DNA of 64,000 bases from Tichowtungia aerotolerans (lineage in GTDB: Bacteria; Verrucomicrobiota; Kiritimatiellia; Kiritimatiellales; Tichowtungiaceae), in the NCBI RefSeq assembly GCF_009905215.1, contig NZ_CP047593.1, positions 1,554,900 through 1,618,899 of the forward strand, read 5' to 3'. The position numbers and the translations under genes are program-made. Position 1 is the first letter of the stretch, and the number at the start of each line of letters is the position of its first letter. Below, piece after piece: positions 7,020 to 16,399 of the stretch. A model generated the notes under the pieces. The model saw only the letters and a list, made by a program, of their open reading frames with translations. It was not told where the DNA came from and searched no databases.

Positions 7020-9533
7020 ATGACCTCATTAAACCCCACGGAAGATTCCGGCAGATGCGTCTACAGTTTTAATCCCGGGTGGCGTTTTATTTTCGGCGAT
7101 CCCGATGGTGCGGAGCAGGCCGGCTTCGATGACTCCGGCTGGATGCCGGTTAATTTGCCGCACGGCCTGGAACTGCTTCCTGCGGATGCCAGCGGTTCTG
7201 TCAATTATCAGGGGCCGGCATGGTATCGCAAAAGGTTTTCTGCTCCGGCGGTCAGGGAGGGCGGTCGGTCAATTCTTTGTTTTGAGTCCATTATGGGACG
7301 TTCAGAGATTTACCTGAACGGAAGGCTGGTAAAGCAGCACCGGGGAGGGTTTACGCCGATTGTTGTCGATATTACGGACGGGCTGAATCCTGAAGGTGAA
7401 AATGTGATTGCCGTCTGTGCGGATAACAGCGACGACCCATCCTATCCGCCCGGCAAGGAGCAGTGCCTGATGGATTTCTGCTATTTCGGCGGCATCTATC
7501 GCAATGTCTGGTTGTATACGCACGGTGCTGTGCATATCACGGATCCCCATCTTGTGGACCGGGTTGCCGGCGGCGGCATAGTTGCCATCTGCACCTCATT
7601 GTCCAATGAAAAAGCCGTGTTGAGCGCGCAGGTTCATCTGAAGAACCACGGCGGCAATAAGGTTGACGGCACTGTTAACCTGCGGTTGTTGGACTCCGCC
7701 GGGACGATTGTTGCCCGATTTTCTCAACCGGCTGATTTCGAGGATGAAGTTTGTTGTGAAATGGATGTTTTGAACCCACATATGTGGAGTCCATCCGATC
7801 CCTATCTTTACCGCCTGCAGGTGCGCGTGCTTGATAGGGAAGGGAGAGTATGCGACGGGCAGGAACTGTCGGTCGGGCTGCGGACAATCGACTTTAATAA
7901 ACAGCAGGGGTTTGTCCTGAACGGGGAGCCGTACGGAGAGAAGCTGGTCGGTGTGAACCGCCACCAGGATTTCGCTTATGTTGGTAATGCGCTTCCCGAC
8001 TCTGTCCATGTGCGTGATGTAATCAAGCTGAAAGATGCCGGGGCGAATGTGATTCGCAGCGCGCACTATCCGCAGTCCCCTGCGTTTATGGATGCCTGTG
8101 ACCGCCTCGGCCTGTTCGTAATTGTTGCAACGCCGGGCTGGCAGTTTTTCAATCCGGATCCGGCCTTCCGTGAGGCGGTATATTGGGATGTTCGACAGAT
8201 GATACGGCGCGATCGTAATCATCCTTCCTTACTGGCCTGGGAGCCGGCTCTGAATGAAACCGTTTGTCCTGAGGAATTCAACAGGCAGGTCTGGGAAATT
8301 GTGCATGAAGAGATGCCGCAGCGCAGATGCTATTCGACTTGTGACCACCATGTACATCCGTTGTATTGCGACCTCATTTATCGGCATCCGCCCACGGCCT
8401 GGCGTGATGACTTCAGCGGCGCAGCGGATGCGGCCGCCGATGCCGCAGAAGAGCGCTGTTACTTTACCCGTGAGTGGGGAGATAATGTCGATGACTGGAA
8501 TGCACATAATTCTCCGAGTCGCGTGCATCGCAGTTGGGGCGAGCTGCCGCAGTTGGTTCAGGCGCTTCATTACGCGGAGCCCTCTTATCCTTATACCTGC
8601 CTGAAAACAATTCACCAGGCGCCAGTGGAATATGTGGGAGCGACCCTCTGGTGCGGATTTGATCACCAGCGCGGGTACCATCCTGATCCTTTCTACGGTG
8701 GGCTGATGGATGCTTTCCGCCAGAAAAAATATTCATGGTACCTGTTCCGAAGTCAACGTTCCTTACTGGACGGTCCTGTGCTGTTTGTTGCTCATGAGTT
8801 AACGCCGTTTTCCGGCAGGGACATTGTCGTCTTCTGCAACTGCGAGGAGGTTTCCCTTTCGTTTTGCGGTCGTGAGACCGTTCGGAAAAAATGTCAACCC
8901 TGGTGCGATGGCGCTCCGAATGCCCCGATGGTTTTTGAGAACGAATTTGACTTTATGGAGCTGAAAAAACTGCAGCGCGCCGGCCGGACGAGTGAGGCGG
9001 TTCTTGAGGTAAAGGGCTGGGTCGACGGCAGGTGCGTGATTTCCAAAGTCCGGAAGCCGGCGCTCGAAAAAGAGGCCATTGTGCTGACGGTTGATGATTG
9101 CGGTGTTCCGCTGACGGCGGATGGTTCGGATTTTGTAACGGTTATTGCCAGCGTGGTCGATGTCACTGGCACAGTGAAGCGGCTCAATAAGGATGTCATC
9201 CGGTTTGAGGTTGAGGGAGCGGGCCATCTTGTTGGTGATGGAAACATCGGGGCGAATCCGCGCGCGGTCGAGTGGGGAACTGTTCCCGTATTGATCCGTT
9301 CGACCGGAAGCGCCGGAAAAATCACGGTGCGGGCCCGTCCGCTGCAGGCCGGGATTCGTTCGCTTAGACCGGCAGAAATTACGCTGGAAAGTGTGCCTCC
9401 AAAATGTCCGGCTGTCGGGAAAGATGCCGGGATGGAATATCGGCATGCGCCCGTACGTGATTATGGGCCTGCACGTCGGCTCGTGCAGGCCCGTCTTCGC
9501 GGCGTTGCGGAGCAGCAGGCGGATTTCGAGTAA
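7020..9533 (+). CDS. GH2 glycoside hydrolase (beta-glucuronidase/galactosidase type)
   Basis: Cytoplasmic-looking GH2 enzyme of about 837 aa; no signal peptide. Order: sugar-binding N-domain (jelly roll, WYRKRF near residue 63), immunoglobulin-like domain, TIM barrel from about 310 (GVNRHQDF, then IRSAHYP), then C-terminal Ig-like domains. The acid/base is probably the Glu of ALNET near 411; the nucleophile probably lies in TREWGD near 482. ATG 7020 is preferred over GTG 6972 because AGGAAAGG precedes it. Operator O1 lies about 160 bp upstream. In this regulon a beta-glucuronidase acting on chondroitin fragments is plausible, but galactosidase cannot be excluded. The tail encodes a long hairpin. 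Confidence 0.85.
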   Translation: MTSLNPTEDSGRCVYSFNPGWRFIFGDPDGAEQAGFDDSGWMPVNLPHGLELLPADASGSVNYQGPAWYRKRFSAPAVREGGRSILCFESIMGRSEIYLNGRLVKQHRGGFTPIVVDITDGLNPEGENVIAVCADNSDDPSYPPGKEQCLMDFCYFGGIYRNVWLYTHGAVHITDPHLVDRVAGGGIVAICTSLSNEKAVLSAQVHLKNHGGNKVDGTVNLRLLDSAGTIVARFSQPADFEDEVCCEMDVLNPHMWSPSDPYLYRLQVRVLDREGRVCDGQELSVGLRTIDFNKQQGFVLNGEPYGEKLVGVNRHQDFAYVGNALPDSVHVRDVIKLKDAGANVIRSAHYPQSPAFMDACDRLGLFVIVATPGWQFFNPDPAFREAVYWDVRQMIRRDRNHPSLLAWEPALNETVCPEEFNRQVWEIVHEEMPQRRCYSTCDHHVHPLYCDLIYRHPPTAWRDDFSGAADAAADAAEERCYFTREWGDNVDDWNAHNSPSRVHRSWGELPQLVQALHYAEPSYPYTCLKTIHQAPVEYVGATLWCGFDHQRGYHPDPFYGGLMDAFRQKKYSWYLFRSQRSLLDGPVLFVAHELTPFSGRDIVVFCNCEEVSLSFCGRETVRKKCQPWCDGAPNAPMVFENEFDFMELKKLQRAGRTSEAVLEVKGWVDGRCVISKVRKPALEKEAIVLTVDDCGVPLTADGSDFVTVIASVVDVTGTVKRLNKDVIRFEVEGAGHLVGDGNIGANPRAVEWGTVPVLIRSTGSAGKITVRARPLQAGIRSLRPAEITLESVPPKCPAVGKDAGMEYRHAPVRDYGPARRLVQARLRGVAEQQADFE
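9465..9492. repeat. 11-bp stem hairpin inside the 3' end of the GH2 gene
   Basis: GGGCCTGCACG (9465-9475) pairs perfectly with CGTGCAGGCCC (9482-9492) around a 6-nt loop. No T-run follows, so it is not a standard intrinsic terminator. It resembles the intergenic GC hairpins seen elsewhere in the window and forms part of the protein's C-terminal tail. Confidence 0.7.
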
Positions 9534-9562
9534 TTGTGCGTCATGATGCCCGTAATCGTTTG

Positions 9563-9595
9563 TGGCGCAAATAGAGGTGATATCCTGCGCACATA
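9563..9595 (+). promoter_or_regulatory. XylR-type operator O2
   Basis: GGCGCAAATA (from 9564) and TGCGCACATA (from 9586) are 22 bp apart and read toward the PL8 lyase at 9783. The distal half has GG instead of GT at its first positions. Confidence 0.68.
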
Positions 9596-9782
9596 CTCTC
9601 TTGCGGCTGTTGGTTCAATGCACCCAGACTGTTCACATTGTCAGGGTCCCTGCGGGTCCGATGCCGGCCTGTAACAACTGACGATAGGGAAGGGACTATG
9701 TGAAGCCGTCTGTTTGTTGCTGTGACCGCTGCTGCAGTGGGACTATGCTCAGTATGATTTTCCAGTGAAGGAGGTTGAAGTA

Positions 9783-12700
9783 ATGAAGTGTGTACGAGGA
9801 TTTGTTGGCGGCGTGCTTTTGATGCAGGTGTGTGCACAGGGCGCTGCCCCGGTTCATTCCGCGCCCGCGCTGGCGTCTGCTTCTTTTGAGCATGAGACGG
9901 AGCTGGTGCATTTCCAGGTGAGTCCGACGGGTGCTGTAGAACGAAGCAGTGAACATGATCAATTCGGCGCCTGGGCACTTAAGTGGAATTGTGCTTCAGG
10001 CAGGGAGTTGCTGGTGAAGAATGTGTGCTCGCTTTCGCTGGAAGAGAGCGGTTCCTGGTACGGGGGACATTTCACGAGCAGCCCGACATTTGTGATGTCT
10101 CTGTACAACGATACCCCCCTGAAGGGCAGTCTGCGTATCGATTTTAATGATGAACTGGGCTTCGATCTGAATCTGGATTTCAGAGGGTGGCGAACGGTCT
10201 GGGTGCCGTTTTATGAAATGGAGGGAAACGCTCCTCCGGCTGGAAACCCGTACGAGGTCAAGTCGGTCCGGTTTGCTGCTCCAGCGTCGGCAAAGACTCT
10301 CTGGCTGGATGATATTATTTTCAGCCAATACGTTGATGATCGCCATCAGTATCCCGGTCTCGAGGTTCCGTTTGTCAAGGGAGGGGGAGCGCATTCCGGG
10401 GACCATTGGATGCCGAAGATTCCGCACTGGGAAAGACTGTCCCGCCTGGCGATGCCATGCATTTCTGACGTTCAGAAGGAAGAGTTAGATGAAATATATG
10501 CCCGGCTTCGAACGGTTTATTTTCAGAAGGCCGGCAGTTTGAGGGGCGCGAATTATTACCGCGATAGATTTGAAGAAGAGGGTGTGTTCGCGACAGAGGG
10601 ATCCCCGATTCCTCTGGAGCTGAGTAAACAGGTTGGTGTAATTCGCTATGACAGAGCACTGCACGGAGAACCGCAATATCTGGAGTTGCGTGATTTCGGG
10701 AAGTTAATGCTTAAGCTGGCGAATGAGCACGGGTCGACCGGGAATGTGCCTGAGCGTGCAGAGCTGGCGGACCTGTTCGCCCGTGCTTCTGAATATTATC
10801 TGGATCAGGGATGGGCCGCCGGCAGTGCACAGGGGACAGCACACCACATTGGTTATCAGACCCGCGAGCTGCAGACGTCGTTCTTCCTGATGAAAGATGC
10901 TCTTCACGAGCACGGTTTACTTGAAGCAATCGGCAATTCCATTTTATGGCAGTTGAACTTCGGTGAAATGCTGGATCCGTCTCATTTGGAATCGAATCTC
11001 GACTATTATAATACGCAGTCAGCTTTCCGGTTGATGTCCGTATTTCTCACCAATGACCCGTCTCGTCAGGCGGCTTTGCTGAAGGTTTATTCCGATCATC
11101 TGACAGCGGCGCTGGCGATGACCGACAGCAAGGGAGGGTTCAAGCCGGACGGAACGGCGTGGCACCATTGGGGCCATTATCCCGCGTACGCTACCGGTGC
11201 GTTTGATCGTGTGCCTGTCAGTATTAAGGCGCTTTCGGGGACTTCTTATCGGATCGGAGAACCGGGACACGCAAACTTCAAGCGGGCGTTTATGGCATCG
11301 ACGATATACAGCAATCCGCTCTACTGGGGGCTGGGTCAGGCGGGGCGTCATCCGTTGGGCGGAAATATTAACAAGCTGAAGGATTCCTGCCTCGCGCTTG
11401 CTCTAAGCGGTACGCCGGACGGAGAAGAGGCACTGGACGCGGAAGTGGCCGCCACGTATCTGCGACTGTGGGGTGAGCCGAAGGATAACGCTGTTCGGGA
11501 GCTGTTTTCGAAATATGAGCTGGATACTTCTCCTCCGCATGGGCATTGGACATTTCCGTATGCTGCGCTTTCCGTGCATCGTCGGTCTGACTGGTCGGTA
11601 AATATGAAGGGCTATAACCGCAATGTGTGGGCGTCTGAGATCTATGCGACGGATAACCGCTATGGGCGTTATCAGTCCAGCGGCGTGGTGCAGATCCTTC
11701 CGAACATGACACAGAAAGAGGCCGGTTATAATGAGCCGGGTTGGGACTGGAACCATCCGCCGGGAGCAACCACGATCGAGCGGCCGTTTGCTGAGCTGGA
11801 GCCGAAAAAGCTGCTGGTCATGTTCAAGTCCGAAGAAACGTATGCCGGCGGTTGTGCGCTTGACGGAGATGGTGTTTGGGCCATGAAACTGAATGAGGCT
11901 GACGGCTATACGATTGACCCGGTGAAGGAAAAAATGTCGTTTCCCGGGAACCTCAAAGCACGCAAGTCGGTCTTCTGTTTTGGTGAGCAGCTGCTTTGCC
12001 TGGGTTCAGGCATCGAAGCGGATGACCCTGATGCGCCGGTTCATACGACGCTGTTTCAGAACGGCGTGAACCAGCGCAGCGATGCACCCTATTGCAATGA
12101 TGCGGGGTTGCTGCTGGATCCGACCGGGAACGGATACAGGATTCTCGATGGATCAAAAGCGGTTGTAGTCGTCGGGGAGCAGTCTTCCCCGTGCAATAAA
12201 TATTCACTCTGGACAGGTCAGGGGCGCGGTGGGCCGAACCAGACCGGCAACTTTGTTACAGCGTGGATTGACCACGGCAGCGCGCCGAAGAACGCAACCT
12301 ATGCCTATGCGGTGTATCCGCAGATCGGCGCAACGGATTTCCAATCGTTGGAAAAACGAATCTCAGAAATTCCGTCACTCGAAATCCTTCGCCAGGATCA
12401 TGCCGCGCATATAGTTAAAGACCCCCAGAGCCAGACACTGGCGTATGCCTGCTTCGAAGCCGGTGAGTCAGGCGAGGGACTGCTGCAGTCAGTTTCGGCC
12501 CCGTGTTATGTTATGATCAGACAGAATGCGGCCGGACTGCTGAAGGTGGCGGTATCCAATCCGGATTTAGGTCAAATCTACAATGAGAAGCTTGGTTATT
12601 ACGAAGGCCCTTCGAAAGAAGAACCCGTAACACTGAAACTCTCCGGAAAATGGAAGGTGCGCGGTAAAGCCGAGGCGTGGACTGTCACTGAAGATGATTT

Positions 12701-13490
12701 TACAATGCTCACGGTTAAATGCATCGAAGGGAAATCCATGAGTGTCGAACTGCAGGAAAATCGCGATCAGATCCTGTTTGAGCAGCTGGACAAACTGGCC
12801 TGGAAGCCGGTTTCCCGCGATGCCGGTTCGGACGACTGGGCAACGCACTGGGTGCTTGACGGTGAGTTCGCAACGATCGAAAACGGCAGCGATGGAATGG
12901 TTTTCTCCGCGGGGCCTGAAGAGTGGAATCACGCGCATCACTCCGTGCTTTGGACGAAGGATTCATTCAAGGGTGATGTGAAGATTGAGTATGACTACAC
13001 TCGTATAGATGAAGTTAATAAGTGGGTGAATATCCTCTATATTCAGGCGACAGGAAAAGGCGGCGAGTTCGCGTCAGATATTATGAAGTGGGCGGATTAC
13101 CGCAGAGAGCCCTGGATGGAGCATTACTTTGAAAACATGAAACTGCTTCACATCAGCTATGCTGCTTATGGCCGGAATGATAATGGGGTGGATGATGATT
13201 ACGTTCGTTGCCGTCGCTATCCCAAGGCGGAAGACGGCGAGTTTTCCAGGACGGAAATCAATCCTGATTCATTCCATACGGGTCTGTTTCGTCCGGGAAA
13301 AACGTATCATATTACAGCGATTAAAAAAGGGAATCGCCTTTTCTTTAATGTGAAGGGGGATGGACAGGAGCGGCTTTATGCGTGGGAGTCGCCGCTCATT
13401 TCTGAAGTGACTGAAGGACGGATCGGACTGCGTCATATGTGGATGAAGTCCGCGCGTTACAAAAACTTTATTGTTTCCTCTTTGGAGTAG
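9783..13490 (+). CDS. Secreted PL8 chondroitin/hyaluronan-type lyase with C-terminal DUF1961-like domain
   Basis: Polysaccharide lyase family 8, about 1235 aa, with a signal peptide (MKCVRGFVGGVLLMQVCAQG). Compared with Proteus chondroitin ABC lyase I, the catalytic set is present: His and Tyr in WHHWGHYPAY (near 460-470), Arg in GRHPL (near 521) and Glu in ASEIY (near 618), within the family block DNRYGRYQS. The last 240 residues (from about 1000) form an extra beta-sandwich resembling DUF1961/LamG-like domains, absent from the second PL8 here. ATG 9783 has a strong Shine-Dalgarno (AAGGAGG). It likely depolymerises chondroitin/dermatan or hyaluronan outside the cytoplasm. One palindrome copy encodes FQSLE near 853. 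Confidence 0.9.
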   Translation: MKCVRGFVGGVLLMQVCAQGAAPVHSAPALASASFEHETELVHFQVSPTGAVERSSEHDQFGAWALKWNCASGRELLVKNVCSLSLEESGSWYGGHFTSSPTFVMSLYNDTPLKGSLRIDFNDELGFDLNLDFRGWRTVWVPFYEMEGNAPPAGNPYEVKSVRFAAPASAKTLWLDDIIFSQYVDDRHQYPGLEVPFVKGGGAHSGDHWMPKIPHWERLSRLAMPCISDVQKEELDEIYARLRTVYFQKAGSLRGANYYRDRFEEEGVFATEGSPIPLELSKQVGVIRYDRALHGEPQYLELRDFGKLMLKLANEHGSTGNVPERAELADLFARASEYYLDQGWAAGSAQGTAHHIGYQTRELQTSFFLMKDALHEHGLLEAIGNSILWQLNFGEMLDPSHLESNLDYYNTQSAFRLMSVFLTNDPSRQAALLKVYSDHLTAALAMTDSKGGFKPDGTAWHHWGHYPAYATGAFDRVPVSIKALSGTSYRIGEPGHANFKRAFMASTIYSNPLYWGLGQAGRHPLGGNINKLKDSCLALALSGTPDGEEALDAEVAATYLRLWGEPKDNAVRELFSKYELDTSPPHGHWTFPYAALSVHRRSDWSVNMKGYNRNVWASEIYATDNRYGRYQSSGVVQILPNMTQKEAGYNEPGWDWNHPPGATTIERPFAELEPKKLLVMFKSEETYAGGCALDGDGVWAMKLNEADGYTIDPVKEKMSFPGNLKARKSVFCFGEQLLCLGSGIEADDPDAPVHTTLFQNGVNQRSDAPYCNDAGLLLDPTGNGYRILDGSKAVVVVGEQSSPCNKYSLWTGQGRGGPNQTGNFVTAWIDHGSAPKNATYAYAVYPQIGATDFQSLEKRISEIPSLEILRQDHAAHIVKDPQSQTLAYACFEAGESGEGLLQSVSAPCYVMIRQNAAGLLKVAVSNPDLGQIYNEKLGYYEGPSKEEPVTLKLSGKWKVRGKAEAWTVTEDDFTMLTVKCIEGKSMSVELQENRDQILFEQLDKLAWKPVSRDAGSDDWATHWVLDGEFATIENGSDGMVFSAGPEEWNHAHHSVLWTKDSFKGDVKIEYDYTRIDEVNKWVNILYIQATGKGGEFASDIMKWADYRREPWMEHYFENMKLLHISYAAYGRNDNGVDDDYVRCRRYPKAEDGEFSRTEINPDSFHTGLFRPGKTYHITAIKKGNRLFFNVKGDGQERLYAWESPLISEVTEGRIGLRHMWMKSARYKNFIVSSLE
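12338..12354. repeat. 17-bp dispersed palindrome, exact arms
   Basis: In the first PL8 gene; read as FQSLE. Confidence 0.85.
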
Positions 13491-13524
13491 ATTGCCATTG
13501 CGTACGTTGAACAAAAACCAACAG

Positions 13525-13559
13525 CCGGGGGTCGGCCGGCTTTCCTTCGAAACCCCCGG
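13525..13559 (+). terminator. Hairpin after the PL8 gene
   Basis: CCGGGGGT (13525-13532) pairs with ACCCCCGG (13552-13559) across a 19-nt loop just after the PL8 stop. No T-tract is visible, so termination is only a suggestion. Confidence 0.4.
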
Positions 13560-13561
13560 GG

Positions 13562-13650
13562 CCTGAATGTCGTAAATAGTGGTGCAGTATTGCGCAGAAT
13601 GCCGGTTCCTTTAACCGGGGGAGCTTCATAGGATATTCCTAGAACAGATT
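13562..13650 (+). repeat. Promoter-region duplicate, copy 2
   Basis: Second copy of the 88-bp regulatory segment found at 6827-6915, including operator O3 and a TAGGATATT -10-like box at 13629-13637. Confidence 0.75.
13568..13598 (+). promoter_or_regulatory. XylR-type operator O3
   Basis: TGTCGTAAAT then TTGCGCAG with 22-bp periodicity, reading toward the DUF2264 gene. The gap from the proximal half-site to TAGGATATT is about 31 nt, as at O1. Confidence 0.75.
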
Positions 13651-13662
13651 TGGGGAATATCT

Positions 13663-15678
13663 ATGGCTTACGAAATTAAGAATCCGGATTTTAAGAAGAG
13701 TCCACTTACGGGGATGACGCGCACACACTGGGTGCAGGCGGCGAAATATCTGGTGGACGGAGTCCTGCAGCACATTCAGTCGGTCGACGATCCGATCGTG
13801 ATCCCCAAGCAGTCGGAAGTGTGTTATCCGCTTCCCGACGAGCCGAAACACCGTTATCAGGCGGCTGAGTTTGAAGGGCTGGCGCGTACCTTTATGGCCG
13901 CTGCGCCGGTGATTGCCGAAGATCCATCGGCTGAAAGCAACGGAATCAATCTGCGCGACTACTATGCCCGGCAGATTCTGCTGGCAACGGATCCGGAATC
14001 TTCGCGCTATGTCGGATCGATTACCGATTTTTTTGAACGGTATCAGAAAATTCAGTATCAGCAGACAGTCGAAGGCGGCGCGCTGGCGGTCGGCCTGATG
14101 CAGTGCCGCGAGCAGATTTGGGAACAGTATACGAATGCCGAAAAACAGCAGGTGGCCGACCTGCTCTCCGACTGGGGGCACGGGCAGACCATTGGACATA
14201 ACTGGCGCTTCTTCAATGTGCTGATGCTGACCTTTCTCAAGGTCAACGGCTTTGAAATCAATGAGGTGGTTCTGAAAGATCACCTGCAGCATCTGATGGC
14301 GCAGTATACCGGCGACGGATGGTACAGCGATGATCCCTGTTACGACTTTTATAATCCGTGGGGTTATCATTTTTACGGGCCGCTCTGGTGCCGCTGGTAC
14401 GGCTATGAACACGAACCGGAACTGGCCGCAATCATCGAGCAGCGCAATCGCGAATTTATTGTGAACTGGCCGCGTTTCTATTCGCGTGACGGCAAACAGC
14501 TGATGTGGGGCCGCAGCCTGATCTATCGCTTCGGCTGCTCGGCTGCGCTCGGCGCGCATTTTCTGATGAATGATCCGGTGCTGAATCCCGGCTTCGCCCG
14601 GCGTCTGGCTTCCGGCAATATGCTTCAGTTTATGACGCGCGATGATCTTTATGTGAATGGCGTGCCGTGTCTCGGCTATTACGGCCCCTTCGATCCGCTG
14701 GTGCAGTTTTACAGCTGCGCGGCCAGCCCGTTCTGGATCGCCAAGATTTTTGTGGCACTGGCGCTGCCGGCAGACTCTCCCTTCTGGACCGCGGAGGAAA
14801 ACGAGGGCTTTTGGCCGGAACTTGGCGATCGCATCGAGACCGTGGATCTCGAAGGTCCCGGCATTCAGATTATTAACCGCGGTGAGTCCGGCGTTACCGA
14901 GATCCTGACCGGCAAGGTTCCGCAGCACATGCCCTATTACAACCAGCTTTTCTTCAACACCGAGTATTGCTACGAAGACATCAACCCGGAGGGCAGTAAC
15001 CCGGTCAACTATTCGCTGAGCGATGGACTGACCGAAGGCTTCCGCCTGCCGCTGACCATCGGTTTCAATAAATTTGAAAATGGCGTGATGTATCGCACCC
15101 TGAATATGAAAGCGCCCGGCGGCGCAAATTCCCTGCTGGGATATGTGGTCAACAAAGGGATTGAGAAGATCGATCTGGCCGACATCGTCATTCCGGGCGG
15201 AGTGATTCGCGTGGACCGAGTTCGTTTGCCGCTGACCAATTGTCTGCATCTCGGTCACTTTGCGCTTCCGCATCTGGAAGGCACCTCCGCCGCGGTGCAG
15301 ATTGGAACGGTGGAAGGATACAAAACCATTTCGGCGGCTGTTGACGGCCGGAAAGTCGCAATGACCGCCGTGCTGGGCTGGGAAAGCCTGCAGGCGGCGG
15401 TTCACCATGGAAAGAACGCCGAGGCTGACGAGAGTACAATCATTTATGCCGAGCGCGAGGACACAGAACGCTACGGCGGAATGGAAATCCTCATAACCGT
15501 CATGCTTCACCGTCAGGACAACGGCGACTGGACGGACGACGAGCTGATGCCGATCCGAGCCTTCAAAGTACTCGACTGGGCACCTTCCGGCCAGCCGTGC
15601 GGTGTGCGGCTCGAACTCAAAGACGGTCGCAGCTTTGTCATTGATTACGGCAACGTGGAAGGCAATCTGCGCGGCTGA
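13663..15678 (+). CDS. DUF2264 family protein
   Basis: Cytoplasmic-looking protein of 671 aa with the DUF2264 layout: an all-helical toroid-like N-domain rich in Trp/Tyr/His (for example WRFFNVLML, YGPFDPL, YSCAASPFW) and a C-terminal beta domain. I recall some DUF2264 proteins being placed in a glucuronidase CAZy family (GH154); I cannot verify that here. An exo-acting uronidase would suit its place after a GH2 and a PL8 lyase under the same operator. Start ATG 13663 follows GGGGA. A 623-codon open frame on the opposite strand is a shadow. Confidence 0.75.
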   Translation: MAYEIKNPDFKKSPLTGMTRTHWVQAAKYLVDGVLQHIQSVDDPIVIPKQSEVCYPLPDEPKHRYQAAEFEGLARTFMAAAPVIAEDPSAESNGINLRDYYARQILLATDPESSRYVGSITDFFERYQKIQYQQTVEGGALAVGLMQCREQIWEQYTNAEKQQVADLLSDWGHGQTIGHNWRFFNVLMLTFLKVNGFEINEVVLKDHLQHLMAQYTGDGWYSDDPCYDFYNPWGYHFYGPLWCRWYGYEHEPELAAIIEQRNREFIVNWPRFYSRDGKQLMWGRSLIYRFGCSAALGAHFLMNDPVLNPGFARRLASGNMLQFMTRDDLYVNGVPCLGYYGPFDPLVQFYSCAASPFWIAKIFVALALPADSPFWTAEENEGFWPELGDRIETVDLEGPGIQIINRGESGVTEILTGKVPQHMPYYNQLFFNTEYCYEDINPEGSNPVNYSLSDGLTEGFRLPLTIGFNKFENGVMYRTLNMKAPGGANSLLGYVVNKGIEKIDLADIVIPGGVIRVDRVRLPLTNCLHLGHFALPHLEGTSAAVQIGTVEGYKTISAAVDGRKVAMTAVLGWESLQAAVHHGKNAEADESTIIYAEREDTERYGGMEILITVMLHRQDNGDWTDDELMPIRAFKVLDWAPSGQPCGVRLELKDGRSFVIDYGNVEGNLRG

Positions 15679-15708
15679 ACTGCCGCCTTCCTTCTTTCAG
15701 GGGGGATT

Positions 15709-15770
15709 GGCTCTGAGAGCCAGCTCTACACGAAGAGCGGGTTGTAGCGTCGGCTCTGCGAGCCGATTTT
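15709..15770. repeat. GAGAGCC/GGCTCT composite hairpin repeat, copy 1
   Basis: Contains GGCTCTGAGAGCCAGCTC, TTGTAGCGTCGGCTCTGC and GAGCCGATTTTG. It matches, with a shorter centre, the segment at 36952-37003. Both can fold into nested hairpins and both lie close to a copy of the 17-bp palindrome. Confidence 0.6.
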
Positions 15771-15789
15771 GCGAACATTGGAACAATTT

Positions 15790-15806
15790 TTTCCAAGGTC
15801 TGGAAA
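15790..15806. repeat. 17-bp dispersed palindrome, exact arms
   Basis: Intergenic, just after the composite repeat at 15709. Confidence 0.85.
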
Positions 15807-15866
15807 CAGGCAGATAGCCATGTTTGTTCGGGAGATTTCATTTTGATTTGGTTTGAGCTAAGGGAC

Positions 15867-16388
15867 CTATGATTTAATGTTTTGGTTTTCTGTCGGTTCT
15901 AATTTTTCCGTGATCTGTTGCGAGTCATATTGTTTTTGTACCTTAAATCGGTGCAGGGGGATATCGGCGGTTTGGAAGGCGTGGTTTACAAAGTCGTCGC
16001 GCTGTTTGCGTTTGGGCTGGCGGTGGCTTTTGTCGTCCAGCTCGATCGCGGCTTTGATCTGGAATGTGACGGGATCGTAGAGCAGGAAGTCGACGTGCTT
16101 GCTGCGAATTCGGCAGAACGCGGCATGATGTTCTTTTCCTTTTGCGTCGGGTTGGAGAATGTCGGCCAGACGCGATTTGAGCGAAATGCCCGCAGTTTCT
16201 CCGACGGCTTCTTTAAGTGCTTTATAGAATGTCTGCTCGGCAGGCGTCAGAATCGTTCCGCAGGATTTGTATTCATAATTCTTTCGTCTGGGCCTGCTGT
16301 TCAAGATTTGAAGAAGGATATACAAAACAGCCACCACGCCGAACACCATGATGGCCGGTTTCCATGCTTCTATAGCGGCTGTAAACAT
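15867..16388 (-). CDS. DUF2726 domain protein with N-terminal membrane segment
   Basis: Protein of 173 aa starting at the ATG complementary to 16386-16388, with Shine-Dalgarno AGGAG. A hydrophobic segment (PAIMVFGVVAVLYILLQIL) near residues 12-30 anchors it. The rest resembles DUF2726, a restriction-endonuclease-like fold: KHVDFLLYD and AAIELDDKSH fit the D...ExK arrangement, although whether it cleaves DNA is unknown. It stands alone, opposite in strand to the preceding genes. A longer upstream frame (to 16583) is rejected because it lacks a ribosome site. A perfect 21-bp inverted repeat overlaps its ribosome-binding site. Confidence 0.75.
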   Translation of the reverse strand: MFTAAIEAWKPAIMVFGVVAVLYILLQILNSRPRRKNYEYKSCGTILTPAEQTFYKALKEAVGETAGISLKSRLADILQPDAKGKEHHAAFCRIRSKHVDFLLYDPVTFQIKAAIELDDKSHRQPKRKQRDDFVNHAFQTADIPLHRFKVQKQYDSQQITEKLEPTENQNIKS

Positions 16389-16399
16389 GTGTTCAATCT

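Noticed and set aside
13639-15510. 623-codon open frame on the minus strand
   Set aside because: It is antisense to the DUF2264 gene, which has a family match, operator and ribosome site; the frame is a by-product of its codon usage.
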